64,000 nucleotides of DNA from an uncultured Sutterella sp. (GCA_900545275.1 UQYG01000009.1:62001-126000), one strand, 5' to 3'. Numbered from the stretch's first letter, positions 27,164 through 35,700 are shown. Notes: generated by a model from the letters alone, not told the origin. Translations and numbers: made by a program.

Positions 27164-27934
27164 ATGGGTCAGAAAATTAATCCCACCGGCTTCCGTCTTC
27201 CCGTGACGCGCAACTGGACGTCGCGTTGGTATGCGGTCGGCCGCGAATTCTCCCGTACGCTCGGTGAAGACCTTGCTGTTCGCAGCTTCCTCATGAAGAA
27301 GCTCCGCAACGCCAGCGTCTCTCGTATTCTCATCGAACGTCCGGCCAACAACGCTCGCATCACGATCTTCTCGGCTCGTCCCGGTGTTGTGATCGGCAAG
27401 CAGGGCGCCGACATTGAAGCGCTCAAGGCTGAAGTTCAGAAGATGATGGGCGTGCCCGTTCACGTCAACATCGAAGAAGTTCGCCGCCCCGAGCTCGACG
27501 CTCAGCTCATCGCCGACGGCATCACGCAGCAGCTCGAAAAGCGCGTTATGTTCCGCCGCGCCATGAAGCGCGCCATGCAGAACGCCATGCGTCTCGGCGC
27601 CCTCGGCGTCAAGGTAATGTCCTCGGGCCGTTTGAACGGCGCCGACATCGCCCGCTCCGAATGGTACCGTGAAGGCCGCGTGCCTCTGCACACGCTCCGT
27701 GCGAACATCGACTACGGTTTCTCCGAAGCGCACACGACCTACGGTGTCGTGGGCGTCAAGGTTTGGGTCTACAAGGGTGACAACTTCGGCGCCGTTGAAG
27801 CCGAACAGCCCCGCGAAGACCGCCGCAGCCGTCGCCCGGGCGACCGTGCTGGCAAGCCCGGTGCTCGCCGCAACAACGGTCGTCGTAATGATTCCAAGCA
27901 GGCCCGCAAGCCCGCTGCTAAGGACGGAGAATAA
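27164..27934 (+). CDS. rpsC: 30S ribosomal protein S3
   Basis: mRNA-entry protein with helicase activity. 256 residues (E. coli 233). It begins MGQKINPTGFRLPVTRNWTS, has the KH motif VVIGKQGADIEALK, and ends in an arginine-rich tail of about 40 residues that accounts for the extra length. Start ATG 27164. Confidence 0.97.
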   Translation: MGQKINPTGFRLPVTRNWTSRWYAVGREFSRTLGEDLAVRSFLMKKLRNASVSRILIERPANNARITIFSARPGVVIGKQGADIEALKAEVQKMMGVPVHVNIEEVRRPELDAQLIADGITQQLEKRVMFRRAMKRAMQNAMRLGALGVKVMSSGRLNGADIARSEWYREGRVPLHTLRANIDYGFSEAHTTYGVVGVKVWVYKGDNFGAVEAEQPREDRRSRRPGDRAGKPGARRNNGRRNDSKQARKPAAKDGE

Positions 27935-27936
27935 CG

Positions 27937-28353
27937 ATGCTGCAGCCCAATCGTCGCAAATATCGTAAGGACCAGAAGGGCCGTAACTACGGTCTCGCCA
28001 CCCGCGGCGCCAACGTGTCGTTCGGTGAATTTGGTCTGAAGACTGTCGAACGCGGTCGCATCACCGCTCGCCAGATCGAAGCCGCCCGTCGTGCCATCAC
28101 GCGTCACATCAAGCGTGGCGGCCGCGTCTGGATCCGCATCTTCCCGGACAAGCCCATCTCCAGCAAGCCTGCTGAAGTCCGTATGGGTAACGGTAAGGGC
28201 AATCCGGAATACTGGGTCGCTTTGGTGCAGCCGGGCCGTGTTCTTTATGAAATGGACGGGGTCGACGAACAGCTCGCCCGCGAAGCCTTTGCGCTTGCGG
28301 CCGCCAAGCTGCCCGTGAAGACCACGTTCGTTGTCCGCCAGATCGGCATGTAA
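27937..28353 (+). CDS. rplP: 50S ribosomal protein L16
   Basis: Late-assembly protein near the A-site tRNA. 138 residues (E. coli 136). MLQPNRRKYRKDQKGRN start, and GGRVWIRIFPDKPISSKPAE. The ATG is two bases after the rpsC stop. Confidence 0.97.
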   Translation: MLQPNRRKYRKDQKGRNYGLATRGANVSFGEFGLKTVERGRITARQIEAARRAITRHIKRGGRVWIRIFPDKPISSKPAEVRMGNGKGNPEYWVALVQPGRVLYEMDGVDEQLAREAFALAAAKLPVKTTFVVRQIGM

Positions 28354-28363
28354 GGAGACGGAC

Positions 28364-28558
28364 ATGAACGTTAAAGAAATGCGCGCCCTCGACAAGGACG
28401 CTCTTCAGAAGGAATTGCAGGATCTGCTCAACACGGAATTCAAGCTCCGCATGCAGCAGGCCACCCAGCAGCTCCAGAACACCAGCTTGTTGCGTAAGAC
28501 GCGTCGCGATATCGCCCGCGTCCGTACGCTCCTTACCGAAAAGGCGACCACGAAATGA
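28364..28558 (+). CDS. rpmC: 50S ribosomal protein L29
   Basis: Two-helix protein next to L23 at the tunnel exit. 64 residues (E. coli 63), MNVKEMRALDKDALQKELQD. ATG 28364 with AAGGAG 8 bases upstream; the longer frame from 28331 overlaps rplP and is not the start. Its stop overlaps the rpsQ ATG. Confidence 0.96.
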   Translation: MNVKEMRALDKDALQKELQDLLNTEFKLRMQQATQQLQNTSLLRKTRRDIARVRTLLTEKATTK

Positions 28559-28824
28559 CGGAACAGACCAAAGAAGCGCTGACCCGTACCCTCCAGGGCA
28601 CGGTGACCAGCTCCAAGATGGAAAAGACCGTTACGGTCCTCGTTGAACGTAAGGTCAAGCATCCCCTCTACGGCAAGTACGTCGTCAAGAGCAAGAAGTA
28701 TCACGCTCACGACGAAATCGGCTGCCAGGAAGGCGACAAGGTTGAAATCGCTGAAACGCGTCCCATCTCCAAGACGAAGTCCTGGACCGTGACGCGAGTC
28801 CTCGAAAAGGCCGTCGTCCTCTAA
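28555..28824 (+). CDS. rpsQ: 30S ribosomal protein S17
   Basis: Primary 16S-binding OB-fold protein. 89 residues (E. coli 84). Contains GTVTSSKMEKTVTVLVER and KYHAHDEIGCQEGDKVEI. ATG overlaps the rpmC TGA by four bases. It ends the S10 operon; the next 235 bases hold the spc promoter and leader. Confidence 0.96.
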   Translation: MTEQTKEALTRTLQGTVTSSKMEKTVTVLVERKVKHPLYGKYVVKSKKYHAHDEIGCQEGDKVEIAETRPISKTKSWTVTRVLEKAVVL

Positions 28825-28849
28825 AGCGAAAAAAAATCGCTGATTCGGG

Positions 28850-28878
28850 TTGCACGAACGAACTCCTTCGTTTATAGT
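28850..28878 (+). promoter_or_regulatory. spc operon promoter
   Basis: TTGCAC (28850-28855), 17-base spacer, TATAGT (28873-28878). Outer dyad GGGTTGCA (28847-28854) / TGCAACCC (28879-28886) brackets it, and inner dyad AACGAA/TTCGTT (28857-28862, 28867-28872) fills the spacer. Confidence 0.82.
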
Positions 28879-28888
28879 TGCAACCCTA

Positions 28889-28973
28889 TCGCCCGGACCT
28901 GCCCTGGTGGTAAGTCCGGGCGATGCATTTTCTCGGGTCGAGTTTTTCCTTGTCACCCCGACACACGGTCGGG
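28889..28973 (+). promoter_or_regulatory. spc mRNA leader hairpins
   Basis: TCGCCCGGAC (28889-28898) pairs with GTCCGGGCGA (28914-28923), placed within a few bases of the predicted transcript start. CCCGAC/GTCGGG (28957-28973) is a second hairpin. No gene is seen between rpsQ and rplN. Confidence 0.55.
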
Positions 28974-29059
28974 TTTCACGACGGGAATAACGAGATCTTC
29001 CTCCCGTAACGGGACCAATACTATCCGCCATTGCGGAATAAGTTGGGATTTATTCAACC

Positions 29060-29428
29060 ATGATTCAGATGCAAAGCCGACTGGACGTCGCCGATAACAC
29101 CGGCGCTCGTTCGGTGATGTGTATCAAGGTGTTGGGCGGCTCGAAGCGCCGTTACGCCAACATCGGTGACGTCATCAAGGTGACGGTCAAGGAAGCGGCC
29201 CCGCGCGGCCGCGTCAAGAAGGGCGAAGTTTACAACGCCGTCGTCGTGCGCACGGCCCACGGTGTTCGCCGCCCCGACGGCTCGTCGATCAACTTCGACG
29301 GTAACGCCGCCGTTCTGCTCAACAACAAGCTGGAGCCCATCGGCACCCGTATCTTCGGGCCGGTTACGCGTGAACTGCGTACCGAGCAGTTTATGAAGAT
29401 CGTGTCGCTCGCTCCCGAAGTGATCTAA
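29060..29428 (+). CDS. rplN: 50S ribosomal protein L14
   Basis: Subunit-interface protein. 122 residues (E. coli 123). MIQMQSRLDVADNTGARSVM start, and a C-terminus ending FMKIVSLAPEVI. First gene of the spc operon. Confidence 0.97.
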   Translation: MIQMQSRLDVADNTGARSVMCIKVLGGSKRRYANIGDVIKVTVKEAAPRGRVKKGEVYNAVVVRTAHGVRRPDGSSINFDGNAAVLLNNKLEPIGTRIFGPVTRELRTEQFMKIVSLAPEVI

Positions 29429-29440
29429 GAAGGAGAAGCG

Positions 29441-29764
29441 ATGCAGCGTATCCGTAAGGGTGACGAAGTCATCGTCATTTGTGGCCGCGACAAGGGCACG
29501 AAGGGCACCGTCCTCTCCCGCGTCGATGATCGTCACGTTCTCGTCGAAGGCGTGAACGTCGTCAAGAAGCATGTCCGTCCGAACCCCGCTCTCGGCGTTG
29601 CCGGCGGGATTGTCGACAAGACCATGCCGATCGATCAGTCCAACGTCATGTTGGTGAATCCGGAAACGGGCAAGGGCGACCGCGTCGGTTTCCAGATCGT
29701 CGACGGCAAGAAGGTCCGTGTCTTTAAGAGCAACGGCGCCGTTGTCGGTGCCAAGGCCGAATGA
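29441..29764 (+). CDS. rplX: 50S ribosomal protein L24
   Basis: Assembly-initiator KOW protein. 107 residues (E. coli 104). The KOW motif is KGDEVIVICGRDKGTKGTV. ATG 29441 with AAGGAG upstream. rplE starts 8 bases after its stop. Confidence 0.96.
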   Translation: MQRIRKGDEVIVICGRDKGTKGTVLSRVDDRHVLVEGVNVVKKHVRPNPALGVAGGIVDKTMPIDQSNVMLVNPETGKGDRVGFQIVDGKKVRVFKSNGAVVGAKAE

Positions 29765-29772
29765 GGGTGATG

Positions 29773-30312
29773 ATGTCTCGTTTTGCTACCATTTATCGCG
29801 ACACCATCGTTCCCGAACTCACCAAGAAGTTCGGTTACAAGTCCATTATGGAAGTTCCGCGTATCACCAAGATCACGCTGAACATGGGCGTTGGTGAAGC
29901 CGTTAACGACAAGAAGCTCGTCGACAACGCCGTTGCCGACATGACCAAGATCGCCGGTCAGAAGCCGGTCATCACGCGCACCCGCAAGGCCATCGCGAAC
30001 TTCAAGATCCGCGAAAACATGCCGATCGGCTGCATGGTGACGCTCCGCGGCGAACGCATGTACGACTTCCTCGATCGTCTCGTGACCGTCGCTTTCCCGC
30101 GCGTTCGCGACTTCCGCGGTGTTTCCGGCCGTGCTTTCGACGGCCGTGGCAACTACAACATCGGTCTCAAGGAACAGATCATCTTCCCGGAAATCGAATA
30201 CGACAAGATCGATGCGGTCCGCGGGATGAACATTTCGATCACCACGACGGCGAAGACCGACGAAGAAGCCAAGGCGCTTCTCGCCGGGTTCAACTTCCCG
30301 TTCCGCAATTGA
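29773..30312 (+). CDS. rplE: 50S ribosomal protein L5
   Basis: Binds 5S rRNA. 179 residues, exactly the E. coli length, from ATG 29773 (MSRFATIYRDTIVPELTKKF). Two further in-frame ATGs at 29761 and 29770 are closer to or inside the GAGGG ribosome site, so 29773 is preferred. Contains PRITKITLNMGVGEA and VSGRAFDGRGNYNIG. Confidence 0.95.
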   Translation: MSRFATIYRDTIVPELTKKFGYKSIMEVPRITKITLNMGVGEAVNDKKLVDNAVADMTKIAGQKPVITRTRKAIANFKIRENMPIGCMVTLRGERMYDFLDRLVTVAFPRVRDFRGVSGRAFDGRGNYNIGLKEQIIFPEIEYDKIDAVRGMNISITTTAKTDEEAKALLAGFNFPFRN

Positions 30313-30324
30313 GGTAGACGCAAA

Positions 30325-30630
30325 ATGGCAAAACTTGCTCTTATTAACCGCGAAGCCAAGCGCGCCGCTACGGTTGCCAAGTTCGCGGCCAAGCGCGCCG
30401 CCCTCAAGGCTATTATTAACGACGCTACCCGCTCGGTGGAAGAGCGCCTCGAAGCCCGTGCCAAGTTGCAGGCGCTTCCGCGCAACGCGAGCCCGGTTCG
30501 CCAGCGCAATCGTTGCGCTCTGACCGGTCGTCCCCGTGGCACGTTCCGCAAGTTCGGTCTGTGCCGTGGCATGATTCGTGACGCCGCCATGCGCGGTGAC
30601 ATTCCCGGCCTTGTGAAGGCCAGCTGGTAA
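30325..30630 (+). CDS. rpsN: 30S ribosomal protein S14 (zinc-free type)
   Basis: 30S head protein. 101 residues, the long form without the CxxC zinc knuckles of the short paralogue. Contains NRCALTGRPRGTFRKFGLCR. ATG 30325. Confidence 0.96.
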   Translation: MAKLALINREAKRAATVAKFAAKRAALKAIINDATRSVEERLEARAKLQALPRNASPVRQRNRCALTGRPRGTFRKFGLCRGMIRDAAMRGDIPGLVKASW

Positions 30631-30646
30631 GCGAGGAGATTGCACA

Positions 30647-31042
30647 ATGAGTATGAGTGATCCGATCGCCGACATGCTGACCCGTATCCGTAACGGTCAG
30701 ATTGTCGATAAGGCCGAAGTGGTTATGCCTTCCTCCAAGCTGAAGGTCGCCATTGCCAAGGTCCTTAAGGAAGAAGGCTACATTGACGGTTACACCGTCG
30801 TGGCCAATGAAGGTAAGCCCGAACTGCATGTCGGTTTGAAGTACTACGCCGGCCGTCCGGTTATCGAACGCATTGAACGCGTTTCGCGTCCCGGCCTCCG
30901 TATCTACAAGAACCATGGTTCGATTCCCCAGGTGATGAACGGTCTCGGCATCGCGATCGTTTCCACGCCGAAGGGCGTGATGACGGACCGCGCTGCGCGT
31001 GCGGCCGGCATCGGCGGTGAAGTTCTCTGCTACGTCGCCTAA
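30647..31042 (+). CDS. rpsH: 30S ribosomal protein S8
   Basis: Central-domain 16S binder; in E. coli it represses the spc operon at rplE. 131 residues (E. coli 130). MSMSDPIADMLTRIRNGQ start at ATG 30647 with GAGGAG 8 bases upstream; the ATG two codons on is too far from it. C-terminal GLGIAIVSTPKGVMTDRAAR. Confidence 0.96.
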   Translation: MSMSDPIADMLTRIRNGQIVDKAEVVMPSSKLKVAIAKVLKEEGYIDGYTVVANEGKPELHVGLKYYAGRPVIERIERVSRPGLRIYKNHGSIPQVMNGLGIAIVSTPKGVMTDRAARAAGIGGEVLCYVA

Positions 31043-31059
31043 GCCTGAAGGAGTGTGAA

Positions 31060-31593
31060 ATGAGTCGTATTGCCAAGATCCCGGTTCAGATCGTCAAGGG
31101 TGTTTCCTACACCCTTACGAACGACACGATCACGGTCAAGGGCCCTGTGGGTGAAGTCTCGATGCACGTTCTTCCGTTCGTTACGATCACGGAAGAAAAT
31201 GGTGCTCTGCATTTCGCCATGACGGTCGAAACGCGCGAAGCCAACGCCAACGTCGGCACGATGCGCGCTCTCGTCAACGACATGGTCAAGGGCTGCTCCG
31301 TCGGTTTCCAGAAGAAGCTCCAGTTGGTCGGCGTGGGTTACCGCGCGCAGGCCCAGGGCGACACCCTGAATCTTTCCCTCGGCTTCTCGCACCCGATCGC
31401 GCACAAGATGCCCGCCGGTGTGAAGGTCGAAACGCCCAGCCAGACGGAAATCGTCATCAAGGGCGCCGACAAGCAGAAGGTCGGTCAGACCGCTGCCGAA
31501 GTCCGTGCGTACCGTGCTCCCGAACCCTACAAGGGCAAGGGCGTCCGCTACGTCGACGAAGTTGTCGTGATCAAGGAAACGAAGAAGAAGTAA
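31060..31593 (+). CDS. rplF: 50S ribosomal protein L6
   Basis: Two-domain protein near the sarcin-ricin loop. 177 residues, equal to E. coli. MSRIAKIPVQIVKG start; C-terminal signature RAPEPYKGKGVRYVDEVV. Confidence 0.97.
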   Translation: MSRIAKIPVQIVKGVSYTLTNDTITVKGPVGEVSMHVLPFVTITEENGALHFAMTVETREANANVGTMRALVNDMVKGCSVGFQKKLQLVGVGYRAQAQGDTLNLSLGFSHPIAHKMPAGVKVETPSQTEIVIKGADKQKVGQTAAEVRAYRAPEPYKGKGVRYVDEVVVIKETKKK

Positions 31594-31608
31594 TCGAGGA
31601 CCTTCAAG

Positions 31609-31977
31609 ATGATCAACAAGAAACAAAGCCGTTTGCGTCGTGCGCGTGCCACGCGCGCCCGCATTTTGTTGCAGAAGGTCGATCGCCTGACGGTTCATCG
31701 TACCAATCTGCACATCTACGCCAGCATCATTTCGGCCGACAACGGCCGCACGCTGGTTTCGGCCTCCACGGTCGAACCCGAAGTCCGCGCTCAGCTCGCG
31801 AATGTGACGGGTCGTGGTGGCAACATTGCCGCCGCCAAGATCGTCGGCGCGCGTATCGCCGAAAAGGCCAAGGCTGCCGGTATCGAATCCTGCGCCTTCG
31901 ACCGTTCCGGCTACCGTTTCCATGGCCGTGTCGCCGCGCTCGCCGAAGCTGCGCGCGAAGCCGGCCTCAAGTTCTAA
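31609..31977 (+). CDS. rplR: 50S ribosomal protein L18
   Basis: 5S rRNA-binding protein. 122 residues (E. coli 117). MINKKQSRLRRARATRARIL basic start, and the C-terminal RSGYRFHGRVAALAEAAREA. ATG 31609. Confidence 0.96.
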   Translation: MINKKQSRLRRARATRARILLQKVDRLTVHRTNLHIYASIISADNGRTLVSASTVEPEVRAQLANVTGRGGNIAAAKIVGARIAEKAKAAGIESCAFDRSGYRFHGRVAALAEAAREAGLKF

Positions 31978-31986
31978 GAGGAGCTT

Positions 31987-32505
31987 ATGGCTAAGGTTCA
32001 AGCTAAAAACGCGGTCGAAGAACTCGACGACGGTCTGCGTGAAAAGATGATCGCGGTCAACCGCGTCACGAAGGTTGTGAAGGGCGGCCGCATTCTCGCT
32101 TTCGCCGCTCTCACGGTTGTTGGCGACGGCGACGGCCGTATCGGCATGGGTACGGGTAAGTCCCGTGAAGTGCCGCAGTCCGTCTCCAAGGCGATGGAAC
32201 GCGCCCGTCACACGATGAAGCGCGTCCCGCTCAAGAACGGCACGCTGCATCACGCTGTCGAAGGCCGTCACGGCTCTTCGCGCGTCATCATGATGCCCGC
32301 TCCGGAAGGCACCGGCGTGATCGCCGGCGGCCCGATGCGTGCGGTTTGCGATGCCGTCGGCATCCGCAACGTCGTTGCCAAGGCCTACGGTTCCACGAAC
32401 CCCTACAACCTCGTTCGTGCCACCCTCAACGCTCTGAGCAACCTTCGTAGCCCGTCCGAAATCGCTGCCAAGCGTGGCAAGACGGTCGAAGAACTGCTCG
32501 GTTAA
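31987..32505 (+). CDS. rpsE: 30S ribosomal protein S5
   Basis: Accuracy protein at the mRNA entrance. 172 residues (E. coli 167). The spectinomycin loop, VTKVVKGGRILAFAALTVVG, is intact. C-terminal half has TGVIAGGPMRAVCDAVGIRN. ATG 31987, AGGAG 4 bases upstream. Confidence 0.97.
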   Translation: MAKVQAKNAVEELDDGLREKMIAVNRVTKVVKGGRILAFAALTVVGDGDGRIGMGTGKSREVPQSVSKAMERARHTMKRVPLKNGTLHHAVEGRHGSSRVIMMPAPEGTGVIAGGPMRAVCDAVGIRNVVAKAYGSTNPYNLVRATLNALSNLRSPSEIAAKRGKTVEELLG

Positions 32506-32521
32506 TCAGGAGACCTAAACC

Positions 32522-32704
32522 ATGTCCGACAAGAAGACCGTTAAGGTTACTCTGGTTAAGAGCCCCATCGGGACGAAGGCGGATCATCGTGCCACGTTGC
32601 TCGGCCTGGGCTTGAAGAAGCTCAACCAGAGCCGCGTTCTCGAAGATACCCCTGCCGTGCGCGGCATGATCACCAAGGTCGCCTATCTTGTGCGCGCCGA
32701 ATGA
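32522..32704 (+). CDS. rpmD: 50S ribosomal protein L30
   Basis: 60 residues (E. coli 59). KVTLVKSPIGTKADHRATLL, then GLKKLNQSRVLEDTPAVRGM. ATG 32522, with AGGAG upstream; rplO follows 17 bases after the stop. Confidence 0.95.
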   Translation: MSDKKTVKVTLVKSPIGTKADHRATLLGLGLKKLNQSRVLEDTPAVRGMITKVAYLVRAE

Positions 32705-32721
32705 TCGAGAGGATTACAGAA

Positions 32722-33156
32722 ATGCGTTTGAATACGATCAAGCCCGCTGAGGGCTCGAAGCACCCCCGTCACCGCGTCGGTCGCGGTGTCGGCAGCGGCT
32801 GGGGCAAGACTGCCGGTCGCGGCCACAAGGGTCAGAAGTCGCGTGCCGGCGGCTTCCACAAGGTCGGTTTCGAAGGCGGTCAGATGCCGATGTATCGCCG
32901 TCTCCCGAAGCGCGGCTTTACCTCGCTCACCCGCAAGTTCTGCGAGGTTGTGCGTCTTTCCGATTTGGAACGTATCGGTGTTGAAGAGGTCGATCTCAAC
33001 GTCCTGAAGGAAGTTGGCGTCGTCTCCGAACTCGCTCAGTCCGCCCGCGTCATCCTTTCGGGTTCGATTACCCGCAAGGTTGTCGTTCGCGGTCTCGGCG
33101 TCACCAAGGGCGCCCGCGCCGCTATCGAAGCGGTCGGCGGCTCCGTGGCTGAATAA
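32722..33156 (+). CDS. rplO: 50S ribosomal protein L15
   Basis: Late-assembly protein. 144 residues, equal to E. coli, from ATG 32722 (MRLNTIKPAEGSKHPRHRVG), which has GAGAGGA 8 bases upstream. An in-frame ATG at 32701 overlapping the rpmD stop is disfavoured. Glycine-rich RGVGSGWGKTAGRGHKGQKS. Confidence 0.96.
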   Translation: MRLNTIKPAEGSKHPRHRVGRGVGSGWGKTAGRGHKGQKSRAGGFHKVGFEGGQMPMYRRLPKRGFTSLTRKFCEVVRLSDLERIGVEEVDLNVLKEVGVVSELAQSARVILSGSITRKVVVRGLGVTKGARAAIEAVGGSVAE

Positions 33157-33180
33157 TTCCAAATTTGAGAGGACACCGAC

Positions 33181-34512
33181 GTGGCGACCAGCTCTAGCTC
33201 TAAGCAACAGTCGGGCCTCAGCAAGTACGGCGACCTTAAGGGTCGCCTGATCTTCCTAGCGCTCGCTCTTGTTGTTTACCGAATCGGGGCACATGTTCCC
33301 GTTCCCGGTATCGACCCCGACACCCTCAAGCAGCTCTTCAACGATCAGCAGGGGGGCATTCTCGGGCTCTTCAACATGTTCTCCGGTGGCGCCTTGTCGC
33401 GCTTCTCGGTTTTTGCGCTCGGCATCATGCCCTACATCTCTGCATCGATCATCATGCAGATGCTGTCGTATGTGCTGCCGTCGCTTGAAGCATTGCGCAA
33501 AGAGGGCGAATCGGGACGTCGCAAGATCACCCAGTACACGCGTTACGGTACGCTGTTGCTGGGGCTCTTCCAGGGTTTCGGCATCGCCGTCGCTCTGGAA
33601 AGCCAACCCGGTTTGGTGTTGGACCCGGGCTTCATGTTCCGGATCACCACCACCATTTCGCTTCTCACCGGAACGATGTTCCTCATGTGGCTCGGTGAAC
33701 AGATCACGGAACGTGGTCTGGGCAACGGGATCTCGATCATCATCTTCGCCGGTATCGTGGCCGGTTTGCCCAGCGGTGCCTCTGGTCTCTTCCAGTTGGT
33801 TTCCACCGGTGCCATCAGCCCGCTCGCCGCGATTTTTGTGATCGCCATCGTTCTGGCCGTTACGGCTTTCGTCGTGTTCATCGAACGCGGCCAGCGCCGT
33901 ATTACCGTCAACTATGCCAAGCGCCAGATTGGCAACAGGATGTACGGCGGGCAGAGTTCGTATCTGCCTCTCAAGATGAACATGTCGGGTGTGATCCCCC
34001 CGATTTTCGCTTCGTCTCTGATCCTGTTCCCGGCAACGCTGGCCGGCTGGTTCACCTCCGGCGACTCCACTCGCTGGATCCGTGACCTTGCCGCTTCGTT
34101 GTCGCCTGGTCAGCCCCTTTACACCTTGCTGTATGCGGTGCTGATCGTCTTCTTCGCTTATTTCTACACGGCGTTGGTTTTCAACCCGAAGGAAACCGCG
34201 GAGAATCTGAAAAAGGGCGGTGCGTTCATCCCGGGGATCCGCCCGGGGGATCAGACGGCTCGCTACATTGACCGGGTGCTTCTGCGCCTCACTTTGGGCG
34301 GTGCCGTTTATCTTGTGTTCGTGTGCCTTGTGCCGGAGTTTTTGAACCTTCGCTTCAACGTCCCCTTCTATTTCGGCGGCACTTCGCTGCTGATTGCAGT
34401 GGTCGTGACGATGGACTTCATGAGCCAGGTTCAGGCCTACATGATGACGCATCAGTATGAAAGTCTTCTTCGGAAGACCAACTTCCGATTGGGCAACGAC
34501 AAGCGCAAGTGA
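33181..34512 (+). CDS. secY: Preprotein translocase subunit SecY
   Basis: Pore of the Sec channel, ten transmembrane helices. 443 residues, the E. coli length. Helix 1 is about 22-40, the plug region follows, the cytosolic loop containing FIERGQRRITVNYAKRQIG is at about 238-256, and the C-terminal tail ends YESLLRKTNFRLGNDKRK. The start is GTG 33181 with GAGAGGA upstream. A strong terminator follows, so secY is the last gene of the spc operon; infA is not behind it. Confidence 0.98.
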   Translation: MATSSSSKQQSGLSKYGDLKGRLIFLALALVVYRIGAHVPVPGIDPDTLKQLFNDQQGGILGLFNMFSGGALSRFSVFALGIMPYISASIIMQMLSYVLPSLEALRKEGESGRRKITQYTRYGTLLLGLFQGFGIAVALESQPGLVLDPGFMFRITTTISLLTGTMFLMWLGEQITERGLGNGISIIIFAGIVAGLPSGASGLFQLVSTGAISPLAAIFVIAIVLAVTAFVVFIERGQRRITVNYAKRQIGNRMYGGQSSYLPLKMNMSGVIPPIFASSLILFPATLAGWFTSGDSTRWIRDLAASLSPGQPLYTLLYAVLIVFFAYFYTALVFNPKETAENLKKGGAFIPGIRPGDQTARYIDRVLLRLTLGGAVYLVFVCLVPEFLNLRFNVPFYFGGTSLLIAVVVTMDFMSQVQAYMMTHQYESLLRKTNFRLGNDKRK

Positions 34513-34589
34513 TTGCCAGTTGTTTGATCGGTGCCCCGTGGCGACGCTCGCGGGCCTAGCCTGACGAATCCGGATCCGGATGTAAATGA

Positions 34590-34624
34590 GGGACGCTTCA
34601 TGAACATGAAGCGTCCCCATTTTT
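34590..34624 (+). terminator. spc operon terminator
   Basis: GGGACGCTTCATG (34590-34602) pairs perfectly with CATGAAGCGTCCC (34605-34617), then CATTTTT. The two-base AA spacer means a few inner pairs open to form the loop. Confidence 0.9.
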
Positions 34625-34675
34625 AGTGGATTTCGGAAGATTCGAGCGTGGATTGCACTACGATCCCGTTTTGAG

Positions 34676-34704
34676 TTGCATTGAGGCTAAAGCTGTTGTA
34701 TGCT
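34676..34704 (+). promoter_or_regulatory. alpha operon promoter overlapping a dyad
   Basis: TTGCAT (34676-34681), 17-base spacer, TATGCT (34699-34704). GGCTAAAGC (34685-34693) / GCTTTAGCC (34702-34710) is a 9-base dyad whose right arm overlaps the -10. Not followed by T residues, and a separate terminator lies upstream, so it is not simply a terminator. Confidence 0.78.
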
Positions 34705-34765
34705 TTAGCCCTTTCCGCCATGTGGGCATTATTTTTCCGTGCAGCATTTGCACGTGGAGATGAGA

Positions 34766-34879
34766 ATGAAGGTTAACGCTTCGGTCAAAAAAATGTGCCG
34801 CAAGTGCAAGATCATTAAGCGCAAAGGCGTCGTTCGTGTGATCTGCGCTGATCCGCGTCACAAGCAGCGTCAAGGCTAA
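34766..34879 (+). CDS. rpmJ: 50S ribosomal protein L36 (zinc-binding form)
   Basis: 37 residues starting MKVNASVKKMCRKCKIIKRK. The zinc ligands Cys11, Cys14, Cys27 and His32 are all present, so this is the zinc-containing form, not the zinc-free paralogue. ATG 34766 with GGAG 7 bases upstream. First gene of the alpha operon; rpsM follows 12 bases later. Confidence 0.95.
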   Translation: MKVNASVKKMCRKCKIIKRKGVVRVICADPRHKQRQG

Positions 34880-34891
34880 AGAGGTAACAGA

Positions 34892-35257
34892 ATGGCTCGT
34901 ATCGCCGGTATTAACATTCCGCCGCATCAGCACGCCGAAATCGGTCTGACCGCCATCTATGGCATCGGCCGTCCTCGTGCGCGCACGATTCTCGATTCCT
35001 GCGGCATCGAATATTCCAAGAAGATCAAGGATCTTTCCGACGCCGAACTCGAACGCATCCGCGATGCCGTTTCGAAGATCACGGTCGAAGGCGACCTGCG
35101 TCGTGAAATCCAGTTGTCGATCAAGCGTTTGATCGACCTCGGCACCTATCGTGGCATGCGTCACCGCAAGGGTCTCCCCTGCCGCGGTCAGCGCACTCGC
35201 ACCAACGCCCGCACCCGCAAGGGCCCGCGCAAGGTCGGTGTCACGCTCAAGAAGTAA
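34892..35257 (+). CDS. rpsM: 30S ribosomal protein S13
   Basis: 30S head protein bridging to L5. 121 residues (E. coli 118). MARIAGINIPPHQHAEIGLT start, and GLPCRGQRTRTNARTRKGPR near the C-terminus. ATG 34892, GAGGTAA upstream. Confidence 0.97.
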   Translation: MARIAGINIPPHQHAEIGLTAIYGIGRPRARTILDSCGIEYSKKIKDLSDAELERIRDAVSKITVEGDLRREIQLSIKRLIDLGTYRGMRHRKGLPCRGQRTRTNARTRKGPRKVGVTLKK

Positions 35258-35269
35258 CAAAGGATAACT

Positions 35270-35677
35270 ATGGCTGGCAATAATTCCAAGCAGGCTGCTT
35301 CGCAGCGTGCTCGTAAGAAGGTCAAGAAGGTCGTGACGGAAGGCATCGCCCACGTGCACGCTTCCTTCAACAACACGATCATCACGATCACCGACCGCCA
35401 GGGCAACGCGATTGCCGCGTCGTCTTCCGGCGCTCAGGGTTTCAAGGGCTCGCGTAAGTCCACGCCGTTTGCGGCTCAGGTTGCCGCCGACGTCGCCGGC
35501 AAGCAGGCTCAGGAATACGGTCTCAAGAGCGTTGAAGTCCGTATTTGGGGCCCCGGTCCCGGCCGCGAATCGTCCGTCCGCGCTCTGAATGCTCTCGGCA
35601 TTCGCGTGACGTCGATTCAGGATGTGACGCCGATTCCGCACAACGGTGTGCGTCCCTCCAAGCGTCGCCGCGTCTAA
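35270..35677 (+). CDS. rpsK: 30S ribosomal protein S11
   Basis: Platform protein. 135 residues (E. coli 129). VTEGIAHVHASFNNTIITIT, then GPGPGRESSVRALNALGIRV and a basic end RPSKRRRV. ATG 35270, AAGGA upstream. Confidence 0.97.
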   Translation: MAGNNSKQAASQRARKKVKKVVTEGIAHVHASFNNTIITITDRQGNAIAASSSGAQGFKGSRKSTPFAAQVAADVAGKQAQEYGLKSVEVRIWGPGPGRESSVRALNALGIRVTSIQDVTPIPHNGVRPSKRRRV

Positions 35678-35700
35678 TCACAAGTTCAAGAATTTCTGTT

